DNA of 64,000 bases from an uncultured Lachnospiraceae bacterium. Lineage in GTDB: Bacteria > Bacillota > Clostridia > Lachnospirales > Lachnospiraceae. The stretch's first letter is position 1. Each line of letters begins with the position of its first letter. The DNA lies in contig CAJUGJ010000005.1 of assembly GCA_910586015.1 (NCBI GenBank), positions 1-64,000 of the forward strand, read 5' to 3'. The position numbers and the translations under genes were made by a program. The notes below the pieces were generated by a model, which saw only the letters and a program-made list of their open reading frames with translations, was not told the origin of the DNA and ran no database searches. Of this stretch, positions 44,062-53,604 are shown piece by piece.

Positions 44062-46521
44062 ATGCAGCTAAAGAAGGAAGAGTTTATAAAAAATGTAGAA
44101 GATAATATGAAGCTACTATTCCGAAAAACTGTAGAAGAAGCAAGTAAACAGCAATTATTTCAGGCAGTAGCTTTTTCAATCAAAGATGTTATTGTGGATC
44201 AGTGGATCGCTACACATAAAGAATATGAAAAAGAGGACGTAAAGACCGTATACTATCTTTCCATGGAGTTTTTGATGGGACGTGCTTTAGGAAATAATAT
44301 TATCAACCTAAAGGCAGATGAAGTTGTTAGAGAAGCACTTACAGAATTAGGACTGGATCTTAATATTATCGAGGATCAAGAGCCAGATCCAGCACTTGGA
44401 AACGGTGGTCTTGGACGTCTTGCAGCTTGTTTTTTGGATTCTTTATCAACTCTTGGATATCCAGCTTACGGATGTGGTATTCGTTACAAATATGGAATGT
44501 TTGAACAAAAGATTGAAAATGGTTTTCAGATTGAAGTACCAGATAACTGGCTAAAAGACGGCAATCCATTTGAAATTAAACGTTCAGAATATGCAGTAGA
44601 AGTAAAATTTGGCGGCTATGTACGGATGATGAAAGATGAACATGGAAGAGAGCGATTTATTCAGGAAAATTATAACTCTGTCTTAGCTGTTCCATATGAT
44701 CTTCCAATCTTAGGATATGGCAATAATATTGTCAATACTCTTCGAATCTGGGATGCAGAAGCAATTAATACTTTTAACTTAGATTCCTTTGATAAAGGAG
44801 ATTATCATAAAGCAGTAGAGCAACAAAATCTTGCCAGAACTATCTGTGAAGTACTCTATCCAAATGATAATCACTATGCTGGAAAAGAATTGCGTTTAAA
44901 ACAACAGTATTTCTTTGTATCGGCAAGTATTCAACGGGCAGTAGCAAAATATATGGAGCAGCATGACGATGTTAGAAAACTGCATGAAAAGGCATGTTTC
45001 CAATTAAATGATACACATCCTACTGTAACAGTAGCCGAATTGATGAGAATTTTAATGGATGACTATTTCCTTTCTTGGGATGAAGCATGGAATGTCACAA
45101 CGAAGTCCTGTGCCTATACCAATCATACTATTATGTCTGAAGCATTGGAAAAATGGCCGTTAGAATTATTCTCTCGTTTACTTCCTAGAATTTATCAAAT
45201 CGTAGAAGAGATTAACCGTCGGTTTATTTTATTACTTCAGGAAAAATATCCGGGAGATTATAAAAAGATCGAAAAGATGGCAATTATTTACGATGGACAA
45301 GTAAGAATGGCAAATTTGGCAATCGTAGCAGGATTTTCTGTCAATGGTGTGGCAAAGCTTCATACAGAAATTTTAAAAACACAGCAGTTAAAGGACTTTT
45401 ATGAACTTTGGCCTGAAAAGTTCAATAACAAGACGAATGGAATTACACAGAGAAGATTTTTACTACATGGAAATCCACTGCTTGCAAATTGGGTAACAGA
45501 TAAAATCGGGAATGATTGGATTACAGATCTGCCACATATCAATGAACTTACGATTTATGCAGAAGATGAAAAGTGTCAGAAAGAATTTATGCAGATCAAG
45601 TATCAAAATAAGGTAAGACTGGCAAAATATATTAAAGAGCACAATGGAATAGAAGTTGATCCACGTTCTATTTTTGATGTTCAGGTAAAACGTCTACATG
45701 AATATAAGAGACAGCTTCTAAACATTCTACATGTAATGCACCTATATAACCAACTGAAAATGGATCCAGATATGGATTTTTATCCGAGAACCTTTATTTT
45801 TGGTGCAAAGGCAAGTGCAGGATACCGCAGAGCAAAAGCAGTTATTAAATTGATCAATAGTGTAGGCGATATTATCAATAATGATAAAACAATACGTGGT
45901 AAACTCAAAGTAGTATTTATTGAAAATTACCGTGTTTCTAATGCAGAATGGATCTTTGCAGCAGCAGATGTTTCCGAGCAGATTTCTACAGCAAGTAAAG
46001 AAGCTTCTGGAACAGGTAACATGAAATTTATGCTCAATGGAGCATTGACACTTGGAACAATGGACGGTGCAAATGTAGAGATTGTAGAAGAAGTCGGAAA
46101 AGAAAATGCGTTTATTTTTGGTTTAAGTTCTGACGAAGTAATCTCTTATGAGAAAAACGGAGGCTATAATCCAAAAGAAATTTATAATACAGATCAGGAT
46201 ATTCGCTTGGTATTAACCCAACTGATCAATGGATTTTATTCTCCACAAAATCCAGAGTTGTTTAGAGAACTTTATAACTCTTTATTAGAGAGTAACGGAT
46301 ATGAAAAAGCGGATCAATACTTTATTTTAAAAGATTTCCGTTCCTATGAAGCAGCTCAAAAAGAAGTAGAAAAGGCATATCGGGATGAAAAGAAATGGGC
46401 ACGTTCTGCTATCTTAAACGTTGCTAAGAGTGGTAAATTTACTTCAGATCGTACGATAGAAGAGTATGTAAAGGATATCTGGCATTTAAAGAAAGTAACT
46501 GTTGAATTAGAAAATAAATAA
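44062..46521 (+). CDS. glgP: Glycogen/alpha-glucan phosphorylase
   Basis: An 819-residue PLP enzyme that releases glucose 1-phosphate from glycogen or maltodextrin. The conserved N-terminal segments YLSMEFLMGRALGNN and DPALGNGGLGRLAACFLDS are present. The cofactor lysine is in KEASGTGNMKFMLNGA, and KRLHEYKRQ and GAKASAGYRRAKAVIKLIN lie before it. The length is that of bacterial GlgP. GGAGGAAG precedes the ATG by eight bases and a terminator follows. The phosphoglucomutase gene 4.5 kb downstream would take its product into glycolysis, but the genes between make a single operon unlikely. Confidence 0.96.
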   Translation: MQLKKEEFIKNVEDNMKLLFRKTVEEASKQQLFQAVAFSIKDVIVDQWIATHKEYEKEDVKTVYYLSMEFLMGRALGNNIINLKADEVVREALTELGLDLNIIEDQEPDPALGNGGLGRLAACFLDSLSTLGYPAYGCGIRYKYGMFEQKIENGFQIEVPDNWLKDGNPFEIKRSEYAVEVKFGGYVRMMKDEHGRERFIQENYNSVLAVPYDLPILGYGNNIVNTLRIWDAEAINTFNLDSFDKGDYHKAVEQQNLARTICEVLYPNDNHYAGKELRLKQQYFFVSASIQRAVAKYMEQHDDVRKLHEKACFQLNDTHPTVTVAELMRILMDDYFLSWDEAWNVTTKSCAYTNHTIMSEALEKWPLELFSRLLPRIYQIVEEINRRFILLLQEKYPGDYKKIEKMAIIYDGQVRMANLAIVAGFSVNGVAKLHTEILKTQQLKDFYELWPEKFNNKTNGITQRRFLLHGNPLLANWVTDKIGNDWITDLPHINELTIYAEDEKCQKEFMQIKYQNKVRLAKYIKEHNGIEVDPRSIFDVQVKRLHEYKRQLLNILHVMHLYNQLKMDPDMDFYPRTFIFGAKASAGYRRAKAVIKLINSVGDIINNDKTIRGKLKVVFIENYRVSNAEWIFAAADVSEQISTASKEASGTGNMKFMLNGALTLGTMDGANVEIVEEVGKENAFIFGLSSDEVISYEKNGGYNPKEIYNTDQDIRLVLTQLINGFYSPQNPELFRELYNSLLESNGYEKADQYFILKDFRSYEAAQKEVEKAYRDEKKWARSAILNVAKSGKFTSDRTIEEYVKDIWHLKKVTVELENK

Positions 46522-46584
46522 AAGTTAGCAAGAAGTATAGTAAAACAAACAATAGAGCAAAAGAGAAGATAAGCCAGATCATTT

Positions 46585-46630
46585 CAGACGTTCGTCGGTC
46601 AAAGTAATATACCGTCGAACGTCTGTTTTT
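46585..46630 (+). terminator. Strong terminator after glgP
   Basis: The arms CAGACGTTCG and CGAACGTCTG, with inner CGGT/ACCG, are followed by TTTTTG. Confidence 0.92.
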
Positions 46631-46658
46631 GATAATTTATTTATGGAGGTGAAGACAT

Positions 46659-48098
46659 TTGTTAAAGATTGTGCTTCCTCAAAAAGTAACATATCTTCTC
46701 TCACAGTTGATGAATGATGGATATGAGGCATATGTTGTTGGAGGGTGTGTACGTGACTGTTTATTAGGCAGGGTTCCAAAAGATTGGGATATTACAACTT
46801 CGGCAAAACCAGAAGAGGTCAAAGCTATATTTAAAAGAACTGTAGATACAGGAATTGCTCATGGGACAGTAACTGTTATGTTAGAAAAGGAAGGTTTTGA
46901 GGTTACTACCTATCGAATTGACGGAGAATATGAAGATAATAGACATCCTAAAACGGTAGAATTTACAAGAAGTTTGAAAGATGATCTAGCACGGAGAGAT
47001 TTTACAATCAACGCGATGGCATATAATGAAACAGATGGTTTTGTTGATTTATTTGGAGGATTAGAAGATATAAAAAATAGACAAATTCGGTGTGTTGGAA
47101 CTGCTACAGAGCGATTTGAAGAGGATGCTCTAAGAATTTTGAGAGCGTTTCGTTTTTCAGCACAATTAGATTTTGAAATTGAAGAAAATACTCTTATAGC
47201 AGCAAAAGAATTAGCAGAAAGATTACAGGGTATCAGTGCAGAACGAGTGCGGGAAGAATTGATAAAGCTTTTACTTTCGGATCATCCAGAACGTTTATTA
47301 TTTGTACAACAAGCAGGAATTACTGCAATCGTTTTACCAGAATTTGATCAGATGTTAGAGGTGACACAGGAAAATCCACATCACTGTGCCAATGTGGGAA
47401 TTCATTCCTTAAATACAGTAAAGTGGATTGCAAAACAGGAAGAAAATGCCGATCAAAAGGAAATGTGGAATAGTGCAGTTATAGCTTCTGGGCACTCTGA
47501 AAAAAAGTGTAGGTTATGTTTGCGATTAGCGGCTCTTTTTCACGATGTGGGAAAATTAAATACCAAAAGAATAGATGAAGATGGAATAGCACATTTTTAT
47601 GGACATGACAAAGAAGGTGCAAAACAAACACAACAAATTCTTCAGAGATTAAAATTTGACAATGAAACGATAGAATTGGTTGAACGTCTTATTTTTTATC
47701 ACGATTATAGATATGAAAATTTAAGACATGGATTAAGTGAAACAGGTTTACGACATATGACAAATAAAGCTGGAAAAGATTTGATGGAACTACTTTTTTT
47801 CCTTCAAGAAGCAGATGCCAGAGCACAAAGTCAAAAATTTCTATCAGAAAAGCTGGGGATTTTAAATAAAGCAAGACAGATCTACTATAAAATTAAGGAA
47901 CAAGGAGATTGTCTTAGATTAAAAGAACTAGCGATAAATGGGAGAGATTTAATTGCATTGGGCTATATGCCTGGAAAAAATTTAGGGATTATATTAAATG
48001 AGATCTTAGAGTATGTATTAGAACATCCAGAAGAAAATTCAAAAGAAAAACTTTTGATATTAGCAGAAAAAAAACGAAGACAAGAACAAAATTTATAA
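46659..48098 (+). CDS. cca: CCA-adding enzyme / tRNA nucleotidyltransferase with HD domain
   Basis: A 479-residue class II nucleotidyltransferase that builds or repairs the 3' CCA of tRNAs. The head has GGCVRDCLLGR and the metal-binding DWDITT, then RRDFTINAMAYN and the template-like EDALRILRAFRF. The body RNA-binding domain follows, then an HD domain (about 275-380) with ALFHDVGK, typical of the type found in many Clostridia. The start is TTG at 46659, chosen because GGAGGTG lies seven bases upstream and the family N-terminus follows at once. The gene begins 30 bases past the glgP terminator. Confidence 0.93.
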   Translation: MLKIVLPQKVTYLLSQLMNDGYEAYVVGGCVRDCLLGRVPKDWDITTSAKPEEVKAIFKRTVDTGIAHGTVTVMLEKEGFEVTTYRIDGEYEDNRHPKTVEFTRSLKDDLARRDFTINAMAYNETDGFVDLFGGLEDIKNRQIRCVGTATERFEEDALRILRAFRFSAQLDFEIEENTLIAAKELAERLQGISAERVREELIKLLLSDHPERLLFVQQAGITAIVLPEFDQMLEVTQENPHHCANVGIHSLNTVKWIAKQEENADQKEMWNSAVIASGHSEKKCRLCLRLAALFHDVGKLNTKRIDEDGIAHFYGHDKEGAKQTQQILQRLKFDNETIELVERLIFYHDYRYENLRHGLSETGLRHMTNKAGKDLMELLFFLQEADARAQSQKFLSEKLGILNKARQIYYKIKEQGDCLRLKELAINGRDLIALGYMPGKNLGIILNEILEYVLEHPEENSKEKLLILAEKKRRQEQNL

Positions 48099-48188
48099 AG
48101 GAATATTTTTCATCCTATCTCATAAGATTAAAAGAACTCTACTGTAACTGTTATACAGAGAGTAAAACTATGGTCGGAGGGATGGAAG

Positions 48189-49235
48189 GTGGAAGATAGA
48201 ACACAGGAAATCTTCAGCCAGTATGAGCTGAAAATTAATCACACATACCGTATTCGAGGGGCTCTACTGCTGGATACAGATAAAGGCCTGAAGCTCCTTT
48301 GTGCCACAAACAGCAGTGAAAGTCGCCTTTGTTTTGAAGATGAATTAAAACAGCGGATGCTTCAAAACGGATATTACAATACAGATCGTTTTATCCGAAA
48401 TCAAGAAGGAAAAATTAGTTCCGTAAATACTGCTGGAGAATGTTTTGTCATAAAGGATTGGTTTGACGCAGAGGAGTGTAATATTTATAAAGAGGAACGA
48501 ATTGTTTCGGCTGCGTCAAATTTAGCACAGATGCACCAAGCAATGGAGGGAATTCAAAGTTTAGAAGAACAAAAACCCTATCAGATGCAGATACCACTGC
48601 CAGAATTATTTTCACGCAGAAACCGAGAGATGAAACGAGTTATGATGTATATTAGAGAACGAAAGCAAAAAAGCCCATTTGAAGTACAATATTTGAATAT
48701 GTGGAATCAATTTTATGAAGACGCAGACAAGGCATCCAAACGGTTAGAAGCATTTCCATATCAAAGGGAAATGGAACGTGCTATAGAAAAGGGAAGTATC
48801 TGCCATGGAAGTTATAATTATCACAATATTTTATTCTTAAAAGACCAAACTGTACATAGTACAAAATTTTATGCCGCAGAGGCAGGCGAAAGTAAAATAG
48901 CAACTACGAATTTTGAAAAGGCTGTAATTGGACTACAAATTACAGATTTATACCAATTTTTAAGAAAAGTAATGGAAAAAAATAATTGGGATTATTTATT
49001 AGCAGAGAATATCTTGCAAGAGTATCAAAAAATTCGAGTATTATCCAAAAAAGAACAAGAAATATTACAAATTCTTTTAGAATATCCAGAAAAATTTTGG
49101 AAACTGACCAATTTTTATTATAATAATAAAAAATCATGGATTCCTCAAAAGAATATACAAAAACTCACTTCCTTAGAAAAACAACAGAGAATGAAACAAG
49201 AATTTTTACAAAGACTCGCTTATGATATGGAGTAA
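48189..49235 (+). CDS. CotS-like spore coat kinase homologue lacking the catalytic Asp
   Basis: A 348-residue protein of the CotS/YutH group within the APH/choline-kinase fold. Conserved parts include SNLAQMHQAMEGI, RRNREMKRVMMYI and, near residue 205, ICHGSYNYHNILF. In active relatives this reads HGD-x-x-x-x-N; here the catalytic Asp is Ser. FEKAVIGLQITDLYQFLRKV, then KNNWDYLLAENIL, fits the family C-terminal half. It is therefore likely a pseudokinase or structural coat protein. The GTG start at 48189 is close to AAGG and 12 bases after GGAGGG, so the start is not fully certain. The presence fits a spore-former. Confidence 0.72.
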   Translation: MEDRTQEIFSQYELKINHTYRIRGALLLDTDKGLKLLCATNSSESRLCFEDELKQRMLQNGYYNTDRFIRNQEGKISSVNTAGECFVIKDWFDAEECNIYKEERIVSAASNLAQMHQAMEGIQSLEEQKPYQMQIPLPELFSRRNREMKRVMMYIRERKQKSPFEVQYLNMWNQFYEDADKASKRLEAFPYQREMERAIEKGSICHGSYNYHNILFLKDQTVHSTKFYAAEAGESKIATTNFEKAVIGLQITDLYQFLRKVMEKNNWDYLLAENILQEYQKIRVLSKKEQEILQILLEYPEKFWKLTNFYYNNKKSWIPQKNIQKLTSLEKQQRMKQEFLQRLAYDME

Positions 49236-49292
49236 TTTAGTAAAAACCAAAGAGGTACAAGAAATGGATTCCTGCTTTACTAAATGGTTTTT
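49235..49292 (+). terminator. Two overlapping, mutually exclusive hairpins
   Basis: ATTTAGTAAA (49235-49244) pairs with TTTACTAAAT (49276-49285), or AAAAACCA (49242-49249) with TGGTTTTT (49285-49292). The two share bases, so they compete or form a pseudoknot. The second has the U-run of a terminator. Confidence 0.45.
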
Positions 49293-49334
49293 GTAGGATA
49301 TAATAGAGATGTAGGGGTGTGAAAAGGAATTCAT

Positions 49335-50948
49335 ATGCCACAGTTAGGAAGGAACCGTGAAAGAAAAAGATACAAAGGACGGGGAAAAATTTTGAAAAAT
49401 AGGACGAAGGAAAACCGAATACGTCAACTTGATACCAGACCATTAATTATGTTTTCTGCACTTAGTTTTACAGTACTAATTTTAATTACACTACTCGCTG
49501 CTTTAAAAAATCAGACCAATGCAGCAAAACAACCTTTAGGATCGAACCAGCCAGAAGTTTCCATACAGCCTACATTGATTCCAGATAATGATAAGTATGC
49601 AGTACAGATGGTAGGAGTTGTTACTGGAGTAGATGCAGAGGAAAAAAAGATTACACTTTTAAATGTACAGACAGATGAAATAATATCATTAGAGTACACA
49701 GGAGCAAGTGACATTCGAAGTAAATATGATAAGGTAATTGCAGGAGCACAACTGAATTTGGGAGATATGGCGGATGTAACATATCAGGGAGTGACAAAAA
49801 CAGTTCTTTCTTTAAAGGTAAATGCAGTTGGGTGGGAATATAACACAGTTTCCAATCTGTTAATTGATACAGATAGACAGATGATGTCTTTTTTGGGAAA
49901 TCGTTATACATATTCAGATGGCTTACTTTTGTTAAACAATGGAACAAAAACTTCATTAGGAAATTTAGTAAAGAGCGATGTTTTAACAATTCGCGGTTAT
50001 GAAGAAAAGGTCTGCTCCATTCAAGTCACAAGAGGACATGGCTATTTAAAATTAACAGAAGATGAAGATTTTATTGGAGGTACAATAGAGGTTGGAATGT
50101 TAATGTCAAAACAAATTCAAAAGGGAATGATATTGACAGTACCAGAAGGAAGTTATGATATTAGGATTTCAAATCGACAATATTCTGGAGAAGAGAGAAT
50201 AACTATAAAAAGGGATCAAACTTCTACTCTTCGTGCAGATGCTTATGGGCCGACAGGGGTACAAAAGGGACGTGTTACATTTCAAGTCATTCCAGAAGAA
50301 GCAGTTCTTACGATTGATGGAGAACGAACTTTTTTTGCAATTCCTGTAGAATTAAGTTATGGGGAACATGAGGTAGAAGCAGCTCTTGGTGGTTATCATT
50401 CCTATAAAGGAACTGTTACAGTTGATAAAACAGAATCAAGATTTCGTATTATATTGTCAGAGAATACAGGAAATTCGGAAAGTGAAGAAGATGAAACAGA
50501 GCAAGATCCTGATTTCGAGGATGAAACAGATGACTGGAATAATGACAATGACAACGATGACGATTGGACAGACGACGATTGGACAGATGATGACTGGAAT
50601 GATAATGACGACGATGATGACGATTGGACAGATGATGACGATTCAGAAGATGAGCCACAAATTAGTACAACTCCAAATCAAGATGAGGAGGGTGATAATA
50701 CTTCGGAATCTTCAGGAAATTTAAGTGGAACAGATTCTGCACATACTCTGACAATTCGGTGTAGCAATGGAGTAAAAGTCTATGTGAATGGAATCTATGC
50801 CGGGGAGATTGAAAATGGAGAGGTTGTACTTCCAAAATACCTTGGACAGTTAGAACTTACTTTAATGTTAAACAATGATGTAAAGCATTATACCATTGAA
50901 GTATTTAATGATAAAAAGGATACATCATTTACTTTTCCTAATTTTTAA
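49335..50948 (+). CDS. Membrane-anchored PEGA-domain protein with acidic Trp-rich repeat
   Basis: A 537-residue protein. A basic N-terminus (RKRYKGRGKILKNR) precedes one helix at about 38-60, so the bulk is outside the cell. The region 75-290 is beta-rich and unassigned. A PEGA domain lies at about 315-372 (VTFQVIPEEAVLTIDGERTF, GGYHSYKGTVTV). Residues about 375-450 are an extreme Asp/Trp low-complexity stretch (DDDWTDDDW units). A second PEGA-like segment ends the protein (VKVYVNGIYAGEIENGEV). PEGA domains are thought to bind wall or surface components. The acidic part may bind calcium. Gene alone; function unknown. Confidence 0.8.
   Translation: MPQLGRNRERKRYKGRGKILKNRTKENRIRQLDTRPLIMFSALSFTVLILITLLAALKNQTNAAKQPLGSNQPEVSIQPTLIPDNDKYAVQMVGVVTGVDAEEKKITLLNVQTDEIISLEYTGASDIRSKYDKVIAGAQLNLGDMADVTYQGVTKTVLSLKVNAVGWEYNTVSNLLIDTDRQMMSFLGNRYTYSDGLLLLNNGTKTSLGNLVKSDVLTIRGYEEKVCSIQVTRGHGYLKLTEDEDFIGGTIEVGMLMSKQIQKGMILTVPEGSYDIRISNRQYSGEERITIKRDQTSTLRADAYGPTGVQKGRVTFQVIPEEAVLTIDGERTFFAIPVELSYGEHEVEAALGGYHSYKGTVTVDKTESRFRIILSENTGNSESEEDETEQDPDFEDETDDWNNDNDNDDDWTDDDWTDDDWNDNDDDDDDWTDDDDSEDEPQISTTPNQDEEGDNTSESSGNLSGTDSAHTLTIRCSNGVKVYVNGIYAGEIENGEVVLPKYLGQLELTLMLNNDVKHYTIEVFNDKKDTSFTFPNF
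50515..50665 (+). repeat. GAC/GAT-rich low-complexity repeat in the PEGA gene
   Basis: Tandem GACGATTGGACAGAT-like units encode the DDDWTDDDW stretch. The repeat is prone to length change and creates false reading frames on both strands. Confidence 0.85.
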
Positions 50949-51028
50949 TTTTACATAGGAATAAAAAGAAATTATGGAAGAAAACAGTGGATAAAAAATT
51001 TTATTTATGTTAAAATAAAACCAAATAA

Positions 51029-51060
51029 GCCGATGTTTTTTCTCGGCAAAATACAGGAGG
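51029..51060 (+). promoter_or_regulatory. Hairpin leader before phosphoglucomutase
   Basis: A GCCGA/TCGGC stem (51029-51033 with 51043-51047) holds the loop TGTTTTTTC. Seven of eight loop bases can pair with AAAATACA (51048-51055), which ends directly at GGAGG (51056-51060). The pairing is AT-rich and may be chance. Confidence 0.35.
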
Positions 51061-51067
51061 CGGCAAA

Positions 51068-52804
51068 ATGGATTATAAGGCAATGTATGAAGAGTGGTTA
51101 AAGAATCCGTATTTCGATGCTACAACAAAACAAGAGTTAGAAAGTATTCGGGATAATGAAAATGAGATTAAAGAGCGTTTTTATGCAGATCTCGAGTTTG
51201 GTACAGCAGGATTACGTGGTATTATTGGTGCGGGAACAAATCGTATGAATGTCTATACTGTTCGAAAAGCAACTCAGGGACTTGCCAATTATATTTTAAA
51301 AATGGGTGGAATCGGTCGTGGAGTTGCAGTTGCATATGATTCCAGAAGGATGTCACCAGAATTTGCGGACGAGGCAGCTTTATGTCTGGCAGCAAATGGA
51401 ATTAAGGCATATGTATTTGAGTCCCTACGTCCAACTCCAGAGCTTTCTTTTGCAGTTCGTTATCTTTCCTGTATTGCAGGAATTAATGTTACTGCAAGCC
51501 ACAATCCACCAGAGTATAACGGATATAAAGTTTATTGGGAAGATGGTGCACAGATTACTCCTCCAAATGATACTGGAATTATGGAAGAGGTTAAAGCAGT
51601 TACTGATTATGCTTCAGTAAAGACGATGGAAAAGCAAGAGGCAAAGGAGAAGGGATTATATCAGACCATTGGCGAAGAAATTGATGATAAGTATATAGCT
51701 GAGTTAAAGAAACAGGTAATACATCAAGATAGTATTGACGCAGTAGGAAGTGAATTAAAGATTGTATATACTCCTTTACATGGAACAGGAAATCTTCCAG
51801 TTAGAAGAGTATTAAAAGAACTAGGTTTTCAATCTGTTTATGTTGTGCCAGAACAGGAACTTCCAGACGGAGAATTTCCAACTGTCAGCTATCCGAATCC
51901 AGAGGCAGCAGAAGCATTTACTCTTGCGTTAAAACTTGCAAAGGAAAAGGATGCCGATCTGGTATTAGCAACCGATCCAGATGCGGATCGTCTTGGAGTA
52001 TATGTAAAAAATGCTAAGACAGGAGAATATATTTCTCTTACTGGAAATATGTCAGGATGTCTGCTTGCTAATTATGAACTAAAAGAACGCCAACGTATAA
52101 ATGGTTCTCTTCCACAAGATGGTGCTTTGATTAAAACAATTGTAACTTCGAATATGGCAACTGCGATTGCAGAACACTATAAGGTTCGTCTTATTGAAGT
52201 CTTAACTGGATTTAAATATATTGGACAGCAGATCTTACAGTTTGAAACAAAGGGTGTTGGAACATATCTGTTTGGATTTGAAGAAAGCTATGGATGCCTT
52301 ATCGGAACACATGCAAGAGATAAAGATGCAGTTGTTGCGACAATGGCTCTATGTGAGGCAGCGGCGTATTATAAGACACAGGGAAAGACACTTTGGGATG
52401 CCATGATCGATATGTATGACCAGCTTGGCTATTATAAAGAAGATGTTACTTCTGTGACAATGAAGGGAATTGAAGGTTTAGAAAAAATCCAGACAATTAT
52501 GAATACACTTAGAGAACATCCTCCAGTAAAAGTAGGAGAATATGAGGTATTAAAGGCAAGAGATTATAAAAAAGATACAATTAAGGATTTAAAGACCGGA
52601 GAAGTTGTTCCAACAGGCCTTCCTTCTTCTAATGTACTTTATTATGAAATGACAGATCACGCTTGGTTGTGTGTACGTCCTTCTGGTACAGAACCAAAGG
52701 TAAAATTCTATTTTGGTATCGTTGGAACTTCCCTAGAAGATGCCAACGAAAAATCGGCAGCTCTTGGTAAAAAAGTAATGGAAATGATTGAAAAAATGTC
52801 ATAA
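51068..52804 (+). CDS. pgcA: Phospho-sugar mutase (phosphoglucomutase, PgcA type)
   Basis: A 578-residue alpha-D-phosphohexomutase that interconverts glucose 1- and 6-phosphate. The active-site phosphoserine motif is TASHNPPEYNGYK, the magnesium loop is DPDADRLG, the sugar-binding loop is GFEESYGC, and the phosphate-binding loop is RPSGTEPKVKFY. The N-terminal FGTAGLRGIIGAGTN is typical of the long PGM2/PgcA group. GGAGGCGGC precedes the ATG. It would accept the product of the nearby glycogen phosphorylase. A terminator follows. Confidence 0.94.
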   Translation: MDYKAMYEEWLKNPYFDATTKQELESIRDNENEIKERFYADLEFGTAGLRGIIGAGTNRMNVYTVRKATQGLANYILKMGGIGRGVAVAYDSRRMSPEFADEAALCLAANGIKAYVFESLRPTPELSFAVRYLSCIAGINVTASHNPPEYNGYKVYWEDGAQITPPNDTGIMEEVKAVTDYASVKTMEKQEAKEKGLYQTIGEEIDDKYIAELKKQVIHQDSIDAVGSELKIVYTPLHGTGNLPVRRVLKELGFQSVYVVPEQELPDGEFPTVSYPNPEAAEAFTLALKLAKEKDADLVLATDPDADRLGVYVKNAKTGEYISLTGNMSGCLLANYELKERQRINGSLPQDGALIKTIVTSNMATAIAEHYKVRLIEVLTGFKYIGQQILQFETKGVGTYLFGFEESYGCLIGTHARDKDAVVATMALCEAAAYYKTQGKTLWDAMIDMYDQLGYYKEDVTSVTMKGIEGLEKIQTIMNTLREHPPVKVGEYEVLKARDYKKDTIKDLKTGEVVPTGLPSSNVLYYEMTDHAWLCVRPSGTEPKVKFYFGIVGTSLEDANEKSAALGKKVMEMIEKMS

Positions 52805-52825
52805 TAAAAAGTAATAAGAAATATG

Positions 52826-52876
52826 AAACTTGCTGTTCGTTTTTATGAAGTAATCTATATCGAACAGCAAGTTTTT
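52826..52876 (+). terminator. Strong terminator
   Basis: The arms AAACTTGCTGTTCG and CGAACAGCAAGTTT, followed by TTTG, end the phosphoglucomutase transcript. Confidence 0.9.
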
Positions 52877-52937
52877 GATTTAAAGTGAAAAATAAAAAAG
52901 GAGAAAGATTGAAAATAAAAATTTTCAAAAAGAAAGA

Positions 52938-53387
52938 ATGGAAGAACAAATTACAAAAAAAAGAGAACTTACCATAGAACAGATGTTAGTAGAAATTGAT
53001 AAAGTAAAAGAGTTATGGTTAAGTAAAGGAATTAAATTAGTTTATTTGACAGGGGAGTTAGAAAAAGTATTAAAAGATTTTAGACAAGAAAAAAATTATA
53101 ATCTGTTAAAAGGGTACATAGAAACGAAAATTTTGCTAGATAAGAATGTAGAGAATTCAAATAGTATTTTAGTTAATACAGGGATTTCTCTGATTTCTAT
53201 TTTATTAGCAATTTGTTCTGTTTCTTTGAATTTAAGCGGAAGGAGTGGTCTTGCTGTCGCATTTTCTATCCTTTCTCTTTTTATTTTAATAGGAGCGATT
53301 ATTCTTTTAAGTCCAGTCATAAAAAAACACAGAGGAAATTATGCAAGAGAAAAAAGTTTTTATGAAATTTTATTAAAGATTCTTTGA
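52938..53387 (+). CDS. Small two-helix membrane protein, unknown
   Basis: A 149-residue protein: a charged, probably helical N-terminal half (ELTIEQMLVEIDKVKELW) and two hydrophobic helices at about 80-100 and 108-128, with a short basic tail. I do not recognise the family. The ATG at 52938 lacks a good SD. AAAAAGGAG instead fits a TTG at 52909, which opens a 22-codon frame that overlaps this one and ends after an A8 run; a +1 slip in that run would join the frames. So either the start is weakly translated, the short frame is a leader peptide, or there is a frameshift. Confidence 0.5.
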   Translation: MEEQITKKRELTIEQMLVEIDKVKELWLSKGIKLVYLTGELEKVLKDFRQEKNYNLLKGYIETKILLDKNVENSNSILVNTGISLISILLAICSVSLNLSGRSGLAVAFSILSLFILIGAIILLSPVIKKHRGNYAREKSFYEILLKIL

Positions 53388-53522
53388 TATAGAGAAATCT
53401 ATTTTTTTATATAAAATTACAAAATATTGAACGAATGATACCTTCAAACGGATCTTGACGATAGCGAAAAAAAGGAATACAATAGAATTACTTCTTGATT
53501 TTAAAGAATTTGTTATATCTTT

Positions 53523-53546
53523 AACCGATTATTTTTTAATCGGTTT
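53523..53546 (+). terminator. Compact terminator-like hairpin
   Basis: A perfect nine-base stem AACCGATTA / TAATCGGTT, followed by TTTAGG. It lies 59 bases before the next gene and could be a terminator or attenuator. Confidence 0.55.
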
Positions 53547-53604
53547 TAGGGCGAAATAGTGTTTATAAGAGCCTTTTGCAAGTTTGGCTTAGGAAGGGGG
53601 TTTT

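Noticed and set aside
50386..50724. Alternative frames in the Asp/Trp repeat of the PEGA gene, on both strands
   Set aside because: Low-complexity Met/Thr/Ile or His/Ser products come from shifted reading of the GAT/GAC repeat.
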